In this document: one piece after another, positions 37,831 through 52,500 of the stretch | Position numbering within the stretch: the first letter of the stretch is position 1 | How the letters are laid out: each line of letters opens with the position of its first letter | Origin: Neocallimastix lanati (nom. inval.) | Lineage: Eukaryota; Neocallimastigomycota; Neocallimastigomycetes; Neocallimastigales; Neocallimastigaceae | Reading direction: 5' to 3' | Length of the DNA stretch: 52,500 nt | NCBI GenBank assembly: GCA_016946835.1 | Contig: JACVTC010000126.1 | Coordinates: 422,501 to 475,000 of the forward strand | Program-made: the position numbers and the translations under genes | Notes under the pieces: generated by a model | Database searches by the model: none | What the model saw: the letters and a program-made list of their open reading frames with translations, nothing else | What the model was told of the DNA's origin: nothing

Positions 37831-38624
37831 TTAATAAATCGAGTTCTTTGAAACATTATTTTATATATGTGAAAGTAGAAATTGAAATTTATAATTATTT
37901 ATAAATCCTTTTAAGTAATAATAAATTGAGTTCTTTGTAAGTTTCCTTTTGAATATTAATGAAGTTATTTGTTAGTTGTATATTATGTATATATAGTTTT
38001 CCTTTTGAAAATTAATAATAAATATTATATAAATTATTTATTATTACAACATATATATTAATTACATTGAATTTATTACGTAAATGAAATAGCCAATAAC
38101 TATATAGTAATTTATCACAAATATAAATTATATTTAATTCGTTAAATTTATTAAAAATAATTATAAGAGGATTAATTCTATAATAAAGTTATCTTTTTTT
38201 TTATTAATTAATTTATCAACTCTAAAACTTTGTTTTTTTCTTTTTTTTTTTTTTTTTTGATAAAGAATATAATATATTATAAATTTACTTTATATTTTAA
38301 AATAAATTATATAAATATAATATTTACTTTTTATTTTAAAATAAATTATGGAAATATATTTAATATTTGAAGTAAAAACAAATAATAAAATCAAATAAGG
38401 CATACTAATAAAAGAATAAACTTTTTTTTTATATTTATTATTTATTTTTTTATTATTTATTATTTATTATTTATTATTCAATTATTTATTATTTATTATT
38501 CAATTATATATTATTTATTATATATTTATTAATTATTATTTATTTATTTATTTATTATTTATTTATTATTATTATTTATTTACATTAACGATACATAAAT
38601 AATATTTAAAAAAAATATTACTTT
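37831..38624. other. AT-rich spacer
   Basis: Includes a repeated phrase (AAAGTAGAAATTGAAA ... CCTTTTAAGTA) near 37787 and 37871, and TTTA/TTATTTA repeats at about 38445-38580. No gene seen. Confidence 0.5.
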
Positions 38625-39092
38625 TTCAACTTTTGTTGCCATGTTGGTCCAGTCGGTTAGGACGATACAGGTCACTGTAGAGGGCGGGGTTCGAATCCTC
38701 GGCATGGCACCAAATAATCGGATGAGGTTTCTATCCTGGGATATCATGAGACCACACGTGATGTCCATAAGGCTTTCCCTCAGATGATTATTTCACCCAA
38801 CCCTGATACTACGCTTTGAATTGAAGCATAGACCTTGATGATTGTAAAATTTCCAATCGCCAATGATTACACCCACTAGGGAGGAGTTAATGGTTCCGTT
38901 CTGATGCTCGTGGTCATTAGAGATATATGTAGGAACGTTAGGAATGCATCTCCGGGCAGTGTGTAACGACGATTGAGAGCGGCGAAGCTGATACAGTATG
39001 CCAATAACTCATCACCTTACAGTTAATTAATAACTGTATGGCCATATGGGAGATGGGTACCCATATGTGCAAGTCTATGTTCAACTTTTGTT
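38625..39092 (+). mobile_element. tRNA-derived SINE-like element with 13-bp target-site duplication
   Basis: The element proper is 38638-39079, flanked by identical 13-bp repeats TTCAACTTTTGTT (38625-38637 and 39080-39092). Its head is tRNA-like. A 7-bp acceptor stem pairs TGCCATG (38637-38643) with CATGGCA (38703-38709). The A box is TGGTCCAGTCGG (38645-38656) and the B box GGTTCGAATCC (38688-38698) is perfect. The ~370-bp body is G+C rich for this genome and unrelated to tRNA. There is no poly(A) tail; the 3' end holds short palindromes (GGGTACCC, CATATG). SINEs are copied by reverse transcriptase of a partner LINE, which I do not see here. The exact duplication means the copy is fairly recent. 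Confidence 0.85.
38637..38709 (+). other. tRNA-like head with RNA polymerase III A and B boxes
   Basis: The 73-nt fold has an intact acceptor stem and T arm (CGGGG/CCTCG closing TTCGAAT) and a D stem (GTCC/GGAC), but three bases separate acceptor and D stem. The anticodon arm (TACAG/CTGTA) leaves only a four-base loop, or six if the stem is shortened. A functional tRNA would need seven, so I do not call it a tRNA gene. The GGTCACT-like loop suggests tRNA-Asp ancestry, weakly. Confidence 0.75.
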
Positions 39093-39200
39093 AGTGGAAT
39101 ATGTAAATATAAAAATAAATTAACAATAATAACTTTTTTAATTTATTTATTTATTTATTATTTATTTATTTATTTATTATACTGATAAAAACAACTTTTA
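39083..39200 (+). pseudogene. Relic of a third MARVEL-family gene: end of exon 5 plus intron 5
   Basis: Sequence from about 39086 aligns with 43395-43530 of the downstream MARVEL gene: TTTTGTTAG-GGAATAT then GTAAATATAA, then AAATTAACAATAATA, a (TTTA)n tract, and TTATTATACTGATAAAAA. It therefore keeps the last codons of exon 5 (FVRGIY region), its splice donor and the intron. Exon 6 does not follow. The left flank of the SINE (about 38600-38637) may be more of the same exon, much decayed. The SINE thus sits in a dead gene copy. Confidence 0.65.
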
Positions 39201-39361
39201 TTATATATATATATATAAAAAAAATTAAATTTAAGGTTACATAAAGTTAATATTACATTTTAATTATTTATCATATTAGACTAGCCTATATAAAAATACG
39301 AAGTAACTCTAAACAATAAACAATATTTATAAATTTTATTATTTAAAATTAATTTTCAAAT

Positions 39362-39867
39362 TAACTGTTTTTTTTTTTTTTTTTTTTTTTTTAACGACCA
39401 TAGCGGGATTTCTCCCCAGCTGCACATTCGTAGACACACAATGATTTATTACTGGAGCCCTTATCCAACTTCCTACTTAGTAGGTGGTGCTGTCCCTGCT
39501 GGACTGCCTTACAGTTTCTCTGTATTTATTCCTTACCCAAGTATTATTACTGCTTGTTATTGTACGATAATCTTACAAATGGATTTTGCAGCTACAATCT
39601 CTGTGATCACGTGACAACCGCTCCATAATATACCTATAAGTAAGGATAATTAAATTTTTCATATATCACCATATGTTTCGTATCTCCTCTTAAGAAACCT
39701 GCCATACACACTCAACCCTCTCTAGGCCAGCAAGAAGTGTAATTCGATGAAAGTTGAATTAGAGATATAGGGGTATCAAATGGGTATAATACTTACCTGA
39801 AACCCTATCCACCTAATAACGAAAAACCAATAGAAAAAACGTTACAGGTATAGGGCGGGTAACTGTT
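39362..39867 (-). mobile_element. Retroposon with 3' poly(A), minus orientation
   Basis: Read on the minus strand, a G+C-enriched stretch begins near 39859 (CCCGCCCTATACC) and ends at GTCGTTAAAA, running into a ~24-base A-tract at 39369-39393 (T on the + strand). A candidate 8-bp target-site duplication, TAACTGTT, is at 39860-39867, with TAACTGT at 39362-39368. The poly(A) end and duplication support a retroposed copy of about 490 bp. No coding frame is evident. The body does not resemble the neighbouring SINE, so it is another family, or the 3' end of a LINE. The duplication is short and one base shorter on the left, so this call is less secure. Confidence 0.6.
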
Positions 39868-40254
39868 GTTGTATATAGTAGTACTTCGTTTATTTTTATT
39901 AATAGTAAACTTTTAACCTAGTATTAATCTGATTATATTTAAAAAAAAATAATAAATAACCTAATTTTTTTTTTTTTCATTTAATATAATTTTATTTATA
40001 TTACTTTTTTTATTATCTAAAATTAATTATTAATAAAACATTTCTAATATTTTTTTTTAAAAAAATATAATAATAATTTAATAATGTTTTTAGAAATTTA
40101 AGTAATTATTTTATTAAACGGACATACATTAATATTATTTCATAATAATTTTATAATTGCAAAAAAAAAAAAAAAAAAAATAAATTATAGCATTAAATAT
40201 TATGGTATATATTTTGGTATATATTTAATGGAAATTTTAAATACTAATTTTTTC

Positions 40255-40385
40255 TTTTTATTCCGATGTATACCGCCCTTAGCCTCACTAGACATGGAAA
40301 TATTAAGGTAGTCACAACATTTATGCTTTCGCATACCGAAATGTTGGATATTATCGCTTTATATACTAGTGAACTTTAAGTTACA
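40255..40385. other. Unassigned G+C-enriched island with a hairpin
   Basis: Within very AT-rich flanks, this stretch contains CCGCCCTTAGCC and a stem-loop: AACATTT-ATGC (40316-40326), loop TTTC, GCAT, a four-base bulge ACCG, AAATGTT (40339-40345). It matched no RNA family I know. It could be an old mobile-element fragment. Confidence 0.35.
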
Positions 40386-40534
40386 ATCAATAAACTAACA
40401 ACTGAGAAATAAATACAATATAAAACATAATTGAAAAGATATTAATGTATTAGAAGAAATATAAAAGATGATAAATTTAATTATGATAATTAAATAAATG
40501 CTTTTTCATTATAATTAAAAAAAATTTATATTAC

Positions 40535-40702
40535 TTGAAAAAAAAAATTCTGTTATTTAATAATAAAAATAATTATCATTCTTTATTAAAATATATAAAA
40601 TTAAATATTTATTATCAATTGAAAAAAAAAATTCTGTTATTTAATAATAAAAATAATTATCATTCTTTATTAAATTATATAAAATTAAATATTTATTATC
40701 AA
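40535..40702. repeat. 84-bp tandem duplication, two copies
   Basis: Copies 40535-40618 and 40619-40702 share an A-tract, ATTCTGTTATTTAATAATAA and ATTAAATATTTATTATCA, differing at only one or two bases, so the duplication is recent. Confidence 0.9.
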
Positions 40703-40747
40703 AATTAGTAGAAAAATAAATATTAACAAATATATGTGGAATTCTTA

Positions 40748-40906
<159 letters not shown>

Positions 40907-41867
40907 AATATTAAAAAAAACTATTGATGTCATATTTAATATTATTTAAAGTTTTGATTCTCTTGGTAAATTTATGATTAATTTTTAATATTTTTTAATT
41001 AAAATTATTTATTAATATTTCTTTAATTTTTATAAATTAATAATTAATATAAAAAATAAAAATTAATAATAACAAATAAATACATTAAATTATTACATCA
41101 TGTAACATATTAAAGTTTTAATAATAAATAAAGTTTTCAAATATATTTCTATTGTTTTTTTATTATTATTAATATTATTAATATGATATTATGACTCGAT
41201 AACAAATAAGAAATATTTTTTTTTCTTATATTTATAAATAAATATAAAAAATAATAAAAAAATATATAAAAGTAAAATTCAAATTGTATAAAATTGAATT
41301 TAAAAAAAAAAAAGTCTCGATTGATTTATTTATTTATTATAGAGTTTATGATATTTAATAATAAAAAAAGTAATTTAAAAATTTGTTTTTCTTTTATTAC
41401 TTTTTTTTAAATACAATTTTAATGTAAATTTAAATATTTTTTTCAAACATTTTGATAGTAATAAATATAAAAAATAATCATAAAATTGTATTATTTTTAA
41501 TTTATTAATTATACAATTAATCGAATTTTTTTTTGAAAAATCTTGTAAATAGTTTATATATATATATAAATTTAAAAAAGGAAGAGAAATTACTTTCTAA
41601 TAATAATAATTAAGCAAATCTACATTAAAATTAAAATATTTACATATAAATATTTTTTTGTACAATAAATAAGAAAAATTATAATCAAAAACAATAATTA
41701 TAAAAAAATATATATATATATAAGAAAATAAAAAACTCATTAATGAAATTCAAATAGTATAGTAGTAATAAATTTAGATTTCAGTAATTAAATTATAAAA
41801 AGTAAAATAATACAGATATAATAAAATATAAAATAATAAAGAGAAACAACAGTAAGGTAAAATAATA

Positions 41868-43092
41868 ATGGAAGGAAGTGAAAGTACTAAAGAAATATCT
41901 GAGTATAGTAGTGAAGATATATTAGGTAAATTTAACAAAATATTATAAAATTTAATATATATAATAAAATTTTATTATAATTTAGTATATAAGATTTTTA
42001 AACAATTTAAAATACATTAATTAAATTTAAAAGAAATGAAGCCGATAAAACTTTCAGAAGAAAAGAATTCAAATCATTCTAATAATTATCAATATAGTCA
42101 GTATAATATTAATGAAAATAAAGAAAATAAAAATCAAAACTCAGTAAAAGTAATTCCTTCCATAAAAATAAACGATAATAATAGCGAGACACCCTATATA
42201 AAATCAAAAGAAGAAAATGTCGAAATTCCTTCGGTAAAAATGAATGAAATTAATAATAATAATCAATTAATGGTACCCGATAAATTAATTACAGAATTAA
42301 GTTCAATTGCATTAGAACTTATGAGTAATAAACCAACTGAAATTAAAAATAAAAAAGATTTATTAGTTTATACAAAAGCTATGGAGGTACCTTCAAAATT
42401 AGAAATGTTTGTAGAAAGTAGAGTTGTATTAAGATTTTTCCAAGTATTATTTGCAATTGGTATCATTTATAAGAAATTTTTTATTATTAAATAATAATAG
42501 TAATTAAAAATTATTAATCAATAACTTTTAAATATAAAATATATTAATTTCTTTATTTTTGGAAAATTGAAAAAAAAAAAAAATTAGTTGCCTTTGTGAG
42601 TCTTTCAGTATCTTCATTAGAAGTTAATTATAAATCATCTGCTATAGCAGAATCTGGTATAAATATTATGTGTTTAGTCTCAATATCTTCAATAGTAAGC
42701 AAAAAATATAGTTTTTAAATGTTTTTATGCTATTTTTAAATATTCTCTTACTATATATATTGAATAATTCGTCATTATAAATATTCACATACTATATTTA
42801 TTAAATAATTTAATAAACAATCCATATAAATATTAATATATCATGTTTATTTAATAATATAATTATTTTAAAATAATATAGATTGTAGCATGTGCAACAT
42901 TATTTGTATATTTTAATCCAAAATTTTTAGGAATATCACCACAAAGACATTTCAGATCTTCTAGAGTTGAAGTAGTTTTCTATTTTATTTAAATATATTT
43001 TGATATATATTTTTTATTATTATTATAATTAGTATTAGTATTAGTATTCATATTATAATTCAAATATATATATTTATTATTATTATTTTTAT

Positions 43093-43151
<59 letters not shown>

Positions 43152-43443
43152 ATTAAATTTAATAAAATAAAGTTATATTAGTATTATTTCTAATTTAACC
43201 ATATTATTTATAAAAGGTTTGCGTTGACCTTCTTTATTTAATAGCATGGTTATTTGCATCTAGTGCTATTACCATTTATGGTGATTGCCCACATATTTTA
43301 TTAGATATAACAAAAACTTCTGAAAAGAGATGTTATTCATGGAATATTTGTTTTGGTTTTGGATATGCAAATGCATTCTTATACTTGTTTACCTTTGTTA
43401 GAGGAATATATGTAAATATAATAAGAAATTAACAATAATATTT

Positions 43444-43510
<67 letters not shown>

Positions 43511-43653
43511 TTATACTGATAAAAAATATTTATATTCATTAGGATTTAAAAACTCATGACTGGGGAAGGCCAACTACACTAAAATATACTGGTAAAGGTG
43601 TTCATTTATGGGTTAGAGGAAATTGGAAAGATGAAGCCCCTATCGAAGAATGA
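41868..43653 (+). CDS. MARVEL-like four-transmembrane protein, paralog A
   Basis: Six exons: 41868..41925, 42034..42459, 42588..42694, 42882..42971, 43217..43411, 43543..43653; 987 nt, 328 residues, in frame. A polar N-terminus of about 95 residues (Asn/Lys/Glu-rich) is followed by a conserved stretch, PDKLITELSSIALELMSNK ... YTKAMEVPSKLE. Then come four hydrophobic helices: about 147-175, 185-215, 228-250 and 265-290. Two cysteines lie in the loop before helix 4 (GDCPH ... KRCYSW). The short cytoplasmic tail carries DLKTHDW ... YTGKGVHLWVRGNWKD. This topology fits the MARVEL superfamily, membrane proteins of vesicle trafficking and membrane domains; the assignment rests on topology and the SxVLRFFQ-type helix 1. 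The tail motif is unknown to me and is identical in kind in the next gene. Introns carry (TAG)n (43092-43149) and (TTTA)n (43441-43513). Confidence 0.75.
43092..43149. repeat. (TAG)n microsatellite in intron 4 of paralog A
   Basis: About 19 TAG triplets. Each triplet contains AG, so the intron has many potential acceptor dinucleotides upstream of the used one at 43215-43216. Confidence 0.9.
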
Positions 43654-44037
43654 ATTAGTATAGATTGTTAAATACATTTATAAATTTAAAATACTTTTTT
43701 TTTTTTAAAAAAAAAAAAAAATAGTTATATAACATAAAATAAAGTAAAATCTATTAAAAGTAATTATTATGATATGATATATTATATAATTTAATAATAT
43801 ATTTATATATATTTTAAAAGAATCAAATAATTATAATATGATATATTATTTAATTTAATAATATATTGTGAAGTATTTATATATATTTTAAAAGAAACAT
43901 TATATTATTTCTTAAAATTAAAAAATAATAATAATTCATAATAAAAAAAAAAAAAAAAAACTAAATTAAGATTATAATCACCAACTAAAAAATAAAAATG
44001 ATTAGCCTACATTCAAATAGTTAAATAATAATAATAT

Positions 44038-44068
<31 letters not shown>

Positions 44069-44807
44069 TTTGTTTGTTTGTTTGTTTATTTAGTTATTTA
44101 TTTAGTTATTTATTTATTTATTATAAATAATATATTTTGTGTGTGAAAGAAATTAATAATCATAATAAAAATATAATTATTATTTTAAAAAAATAAAAAC
44201 AATCATATGAAGATTAAAAATTAATAAATATGTTATTTCAAAAATGAAAATGGTTTATATCATTAAAGTTTAAATAATGTATACATTTTTTTAATTGGAT
44301 GTATCATTTTTCAATAAAAATAATATTAAACTTTAAATAATTTATATTAAAGTCTATTTAATATTTATTTAATATTTAAAAAAAAAAAAATGCTAAAATA
44401 ATATGATTATTATTATTAAATTTATAAATTTTATAAATTTTTTAATATAATTATTTAATAATTATTTAAAAAAAAAAGATATTCACTTATATTATTAGTA
44501 TATATTAATAATACAAGTTTAAACTTTAAAATAGAAATATTTATAATTAACAATTTATTTTTTTAAAAAAGGATCAAAAAAAAAAAAAAAAAAGCTTCAA
44601 GAATTGCACAATAAATATATCAATATTTATTTATTTAATTTGAAATTAAATTTTAACTTCAATCTAAATCTAAAAAAAATAATAATAAAAAAAAACAATT
44701 ATATATATATAATAAAATAAAATAACACATTTCCATAAATATTAATTCATTATTTAAAAGATTTTGAATATATTCAAATATAAAATACAATTTCATTCCT
44801 GTATAAG

Positions 44808-44871
<64 letters not shown>

Positions 44872-44940
44872 CAATAATATATAAATTATACAAATATATA
44901 TAGAAAAATAGATAAAGGTATATAAATATATTTTTTGATA
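43654..44940. other. Spacer between tandem paralogs
   Basis: Contains a partly duplicated stretch (ATTATAATATGATATATTAT-type at about 43765-43880), (TTTA/TTTG)n at 44037-44125, and a T-tract/A-tract pair at 44810-44840 followed by TA repeats just before paralog B. No gene seen. Confidence 0.5.
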
Positions 44941-46612
44941 ATGGATATTAATAATAGTACTGCTGATATAACAAATTCTAAAACTGAACTCATTGAAGAA
45001 GAAAATATAGGTATATTAATAATATTTAATTTGAAGTAATTAAATTATTTTAATTAAATTATTTATAAATCAATTAGATAATTTATTCAATTAATAATTT
45101 ATAATAAATTCAATAAATTTTAGTTCAAGAAGTATCACCAAAAAGAACTTTAAAAAAAAGAGTTTCAATTCAATCAGATTTTAAATTTCACAATCCTGGT
45201 AATTTCCAATTGAAACAACAAAATTATAGTTCACCACAATTAATTAATAATATTAATGGAGATATTCAAGAAGTACCAAATAATCAAAGTACTTCAGCAA
45301 AAGTAGATTTAAATAGTAACAATGAATTAAAAGTTATACCAGATAAATTAATTTCAGAAATTAGTTCTATTGCATTAGAACTTATGAGTAATAAAACACC
45401 AGAAGTTAAAGATTCAAAAGATTTAATAGTTTATACCAAGGCTATGGAATTGCCATCAAAATTAGAAACTCTTATAGAAAGTAGAGTTATATTAAGAATC
45501 TGTCAATTGTTCTCAGCCATTGGTAAATAAAATAATAAAAATATAAATTATTAAATTAATATAATACTGTGTAATATTTAAATATAATTTTAATATTTAT
45601 TGATATTTTATTATTATTATTATTTTTATGGAATGGTTATATTATTTATTACTATTATTAAAATGATTTAATTTTTGTAATTTAATAGGAGCATTTGCAA
45701 GTCTTTCAGTATCGTCATTAGATGTTAATTATAAATCTTCAGCACTTGCTGAATCTGGTATAAATACAATGTGTTTAGTTTCAATATCTTCAATGGTAAA
45801 AATAATATCAATTAATTATATAAATAATATAGTATTAATAATATTATTATTATTAATTTAATATTATTTTATTAATAATATTAAATAAATATTAAAAGAT
45901 TGTAGCTTGTGCAACATTATTTGTATATTTTAATCCAAAATTTTTAGGAATATCACCACAAAGACATTTTAGATCATCAAGAGTAGAAGTAATTATTATT
46001 TCAGTTATATATATTATTTTATTTTAAATTACTTCTTGTTATTTTAAGTATTAATTATAGAAATTTTTTAATTTTTATATTAAGGTTTGTGTTGATTTAT
46101 TATTTTTAGCATTCTGGATTTTTGCATCAAGTGAAATTGCAATTTATGGTGACTGTCCACAAAAGTTTTTTGATATAAATGCAAGTTCAGAGAGAAGTTG
46201 TTATTCTTGGAACTTTTGTATGAGTTTCGGTTTTCTTGCTTCAATATTATATATATTTACATTTATTAGAGGAATATATGTAAGATTTCAATAATATATA
46301 TATATATAGATATAGATATTTATTAATATAGATATTAATATTAATGTTATTATAATTACTATTATTATTGATATTATTATCGATATTATTATTATTATTA
46401 TTAGTAGTAGTAGTAGTAGTAGTAGTAATATTGTTAGTATTATTTATTTTATTTATAATTTGAATAAATGATTTATCTATTTTATTATTTTATTATTAAT
46501 ACAGGACTTAAAAACTCATGACTGGGGTCGAAGAACATCTCAAAAATATACTGGTAAAGGAGTTTACTTATGGGTTAGAGGAAATTGGAAAGATATAAAC
46601 CAAGAAGACTAA
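44941..46612 (+). CDS. MARVEL-like four-transmembrane protein, paralog B
   Basis: Six exons: 44941..45010, 45124..45522, 45689..45795, 45899..45988, 46085..46279, 46505..46612; 969 nt, 322 residues, in frame. It has the same design as paralog A: a variable polar N-terminus, a conserved PDKLISEISSIALELMSNK ... YTKAMELPSKLE block, four hydrophobic helices, a two-cysteine loop (GDCPQ ... RSCYSW) and the tail DLKTHDWGRR ... GKGVYLWVRGNWKD. Exons 3, 4 and 5 have exactly the same lengths as in paralog A (107, 90 and 195 nt), and all five introns interrupt at the same place and phase (1, 1, 0, 0, 0). The pair therefore arose by tandem duplication of an already intron-bearing gene. The first ~95 residues have diverged almost beyond alignment, so only the membrane and tail part is under strong constraint. 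Function in vesicle or membrane-domain organisation is inferred from fold only. Confidence 0.75.
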
Positions 46613-46665
46613 ATACATAAATACATATAATTATTTTATATATTGATTTTTAATTAGATATATAA

Positions 46666-46702
<37 letters not shown>

Positions 46703-47092
46703 TACCAAAATGCTATTCATATATAAATGGTAGTAATTTATATTTTAATAATAACTATAGTTTAATTACTAATAAATAAATTTTGACAAAATAAATATAT
46801 ATTTATTTAATATTAAATATATATATATATATATTTTTTTTTTTCTTCTTGAAACAGTAATAATAAAATTTTGATTTAATAACGAAAAAATTTTTATTCT
46901 TATTATTGCCGTTGTTGCAGTCATAATTGTTATTGTTATTATTGTTAGTAATAATGATAATAATAATATTATTATTATTATTATTACTATTATCTTTATT
47001 ATAATTATTATTTTAATTATTATCATAATTATTGATTTAAAAGAAATATTAATAATCAATATAATTCCTTTTAAAAATAACATATAAAATTT

Positions 47093-47124
<32 letters not shown>

Positions 47125-48504
47125 TATACCTATATATTATTAAATTAGAATAAAATAAAATTAATATATATACAGAAATTAAACAGGCAATAAAATGAAT
47201 ATGTAATAAATATAAATAATCCAATATGTTAGTATAATGATTATAATTTTATAAGTTGTTATTCATATTTATTGTTTATATATAAAATTTTTTTTAATCA
47301 TATTATTACATATACTTTTTTATTAATTATATATATATATATTATAGAATTAGTGTCCTAAATTTTTTATTTAATCATATGTAATATTCAAGATTTAATA
47401 TTCTTTAGATTAATAAAATTATATTAGAATATATTAGAATATATTAGAATATAATATTATTAATAAATAAAAATTAATTTTTTTTTTTCAAAAAAAAAAA
47501 AATAAAAAAAAAAATAAATAAATAAAAAAAAAACAAATAAATAAATAAAATAACTATATTTATTAAATTATTATATGATATAAAAAATATAAAAAATTTT
47601 ATACACTTTAAATTTTAAAAACTAAAATAAAGAAGAAAAACGTCATATACATAGTAAAATTAAAAATCATTCTTATAATAATTTCTATTAAAACATTTTA
47701 TTTTATTTTATTAATATAATATTTTATAACCATTGTTATTGAATATTATTTAATTAAATAGAATCTAACATTTACTATTAGTAAATATAAAATTTTATAA
47801 TTTATAATAAAAGTAAAAGAATTATTTTATTTTTATTTTATATTAAGTATTTTTATTTTTAAAAATACTAATGCACATCTTTCATATATAATTTGCAAAA
47901 TTATATTAAAATCAATTTATTCCAAAGAAATTAAAAATAAATTTTGTTAAAAAAATAAAAAAATAAACAGATATTAAATAAATATAAAAAATAAAATAAA
48001 GATAAAAAAAATAATAACAATATTTTAAAAAATTAATAAAAGTGAAATTTCAAAACATTATTTATAAATTTAAATAAATTATATAAAGAAAGAATAAAAT
48101 ACTTATAATAATATAGGTAATAAAAATTACTATTAATTATTACTATTAAATTGTATTTTCTAAATGTAATATGTTAAATTATAATTACAAATAAATATAG
48201 TTATATTTAAATTGTTTGTTATTATGATAATTTAACCATCAAAATACATAAAATAATTTATAAAATCAATATTTATTATGAAGTATTATTTAATAATTAA
48301 TTCAACATTTCTTCTTATTAAATAAAGGAATAAAATAATTAAAATAAATTATAAACAAGATAATTAAAAATATTAATTAAAAATATAATACATTGTATTT
48401 TTTTCTATAAATTTATATAATTTTTAAATTATAGATTTTCAATTCAATTATTTCATCTTCGACTTTTCATTTTATTTCTTAATTTAATACAAATTTTATT
48501 AAAG
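46613..48504. other. AT-rich spacer
   Basis: No supported gene. It has an A-tract (46668-46697), triplet-rich ATT/TTA/GTT sequence at 46880-47030, a second A-tract (47097-47123), and (AAATA)n near 47500-47545. The minus-strand open frame across 46769-47224 is hydrophobic low-complexity sequence and is not called. Confidence 0.5.
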
Positions 48505-51967
<3,463 letters not shown>

Positions 51968-52288
51968 AAACCAAAATTATTAACATTAATAATAATATTT
52001 AAGTCATTTTCATATAACACTAAAACTAATACTAATATCAGTAATCATAATAATACATATATATATATATATATTTATATATATACAAATATAAATATAA
52101 ATATTTTTATATTTATATAGTTTTAAAGAAATAATAATAATAATATAAATATAATATTTTGATATTTTGATAAAACAAAGCAAAAAAAACAGAAAAAATT
52201 AAAAATAAAAAAAATTAAAAAAAAAAATACTAAAAAATAATATAAAATAAAATGAAAATGAAAATGAAAATGAAATAGAGTAGAATGA

Positions 52289-52340
<52 letters not shown>

Positions 52341-52500
52341 AAAAATTAAAAATTAAAAATTTAAAATTAAAATAGAAAATAAATTAAAATTAAAAAAAAA
52401 AAAAAAAAAAAATGGATTAATTTAATATTTCAATGTTATCAATATTATAATTATATATATTAATATAGAAAAGTCATTTAACATTTTTCATATATAAATA
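51968..52500. other. Downstream AT-rich region
   Basis: TA runs (52050-52075), a GAAAAT tandem run (52254-52276), a long A-tract (52293-52338) and a second one (52394-52411). No gene seen up to the window end. Confidence 0.5.

Noticed and set aside
38637-38709. Functional tRNA gene
   Set aside because: The anticodon arm cannot form a 5-bp stem with a 7-base loop, three bases separate the acceptor and D stems, and the unit is embedded in a longer element with target-site duplications.
38580-38768. 62-residue minus-strand open frame
   Set aside because: It runs through the tRNA-like head of the SINE and has no protein similarity I recognise.
39789-39799. ATACTTACCTG, identical to the 5' end of U1 snRNA
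   Set aside because: The following sequence has no U1 stem-loop I or Sm site, and the match lies within the proposed minus-strand retroposon; eleven bases can match by chance.
46769-47224. 151-residue hydrophobic minus-strand open frame
   Set aside because: It consists of TA, ATT and A/T tracts with no family similarity, and codon composition is that of the spacer.

Overview
The window is extremely AT-rich eukaryotic DNA. Its genes are split by many short introns with clear GT...AG borders, and between and inside them lie long homopolymer runs, (ATT)n and (TTTA)n arrays, and poly-asparagine codons. The gene families (PAS-kinase-like kinase, MARVEL-like proteins, F-box/LRR protein, class C receptor with a beta-helix ectodomain, GAF phosphodiesterase) and the decayed ankyrin arrays best fit an anaerobic gut fungus (Neocallimastigomycota). 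I infer this from composition and gene content; a dictyostelid-like genome is the main alternative and seems less likely. All exon structures below were read by hand from splice signals and frame. Every multi-exon model closes in frame, and none has transcript support.

Layout. 1-1397 (+): C-terminal end of DNA polymerase zeta catalytic subunit (REV3), cut by the window edge. 2078-8864 (+): a 22-exon, 1,235-residue class C (family 3) seven-transmembrane receptor with a signal peptide, a long right-handed beta-helix ectodomain and a cysteine-rich EGF-like module. 9506-13254 (-): a two-exon, 1,135-residue tandem-GAF cyclic-nucleotide phosphodiesterase, tail-to-tail with the receptor. 16308-18238 (+): an 8-exon PAS-kinase-like Ser/Thr kinase. 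19244-19820 (+): a small ZNF706-like zinc-finger protein. 20538-21775: a minisatellite, 1.1 kb of which has no G on the + strand. 22625-24961 (+): intronless F-box/LRR protein. 26028-29718 (-): a 9-exon coiled-coil, Asn-rich protein of unknown role. 35344-35823 (-): translation elongation factor 1-beta. 41868-43653 and 44941-46612 (+): tandem MARVEL-like four-TM paralogs. 48505-51967 (+): type II phosphatidylinositol 4-kinase.

The interval 30.9-40.4 kb, apart from EF-1 beta, is a graveyard. It holds two decayed ankyrin-repeat genes, a 96-bp dispersed repeat in two copies, a tRNA-derived SINE with a 13-bp target-site duplication, a second retroposon ending in poly(A), and a relic of a third MARVEL-family gene next to the SINE.

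Functionally the window is rich in signalling: a surface receptor, a cyclic-nucleotide phosphodiesterase, a nutrient-type kinase and a lipid kinase. The receptor is the most unusual gene, because its outer part resembles carbohydrate-binding or pectate-lyase-fold proteins and chlamydial Pmp-type repeats joined to a GABA-B/mGluR-type seven-helix domain. A sensor of plant cell-wall polymers is a reasonable hypothesis but is not shown by the sequence.
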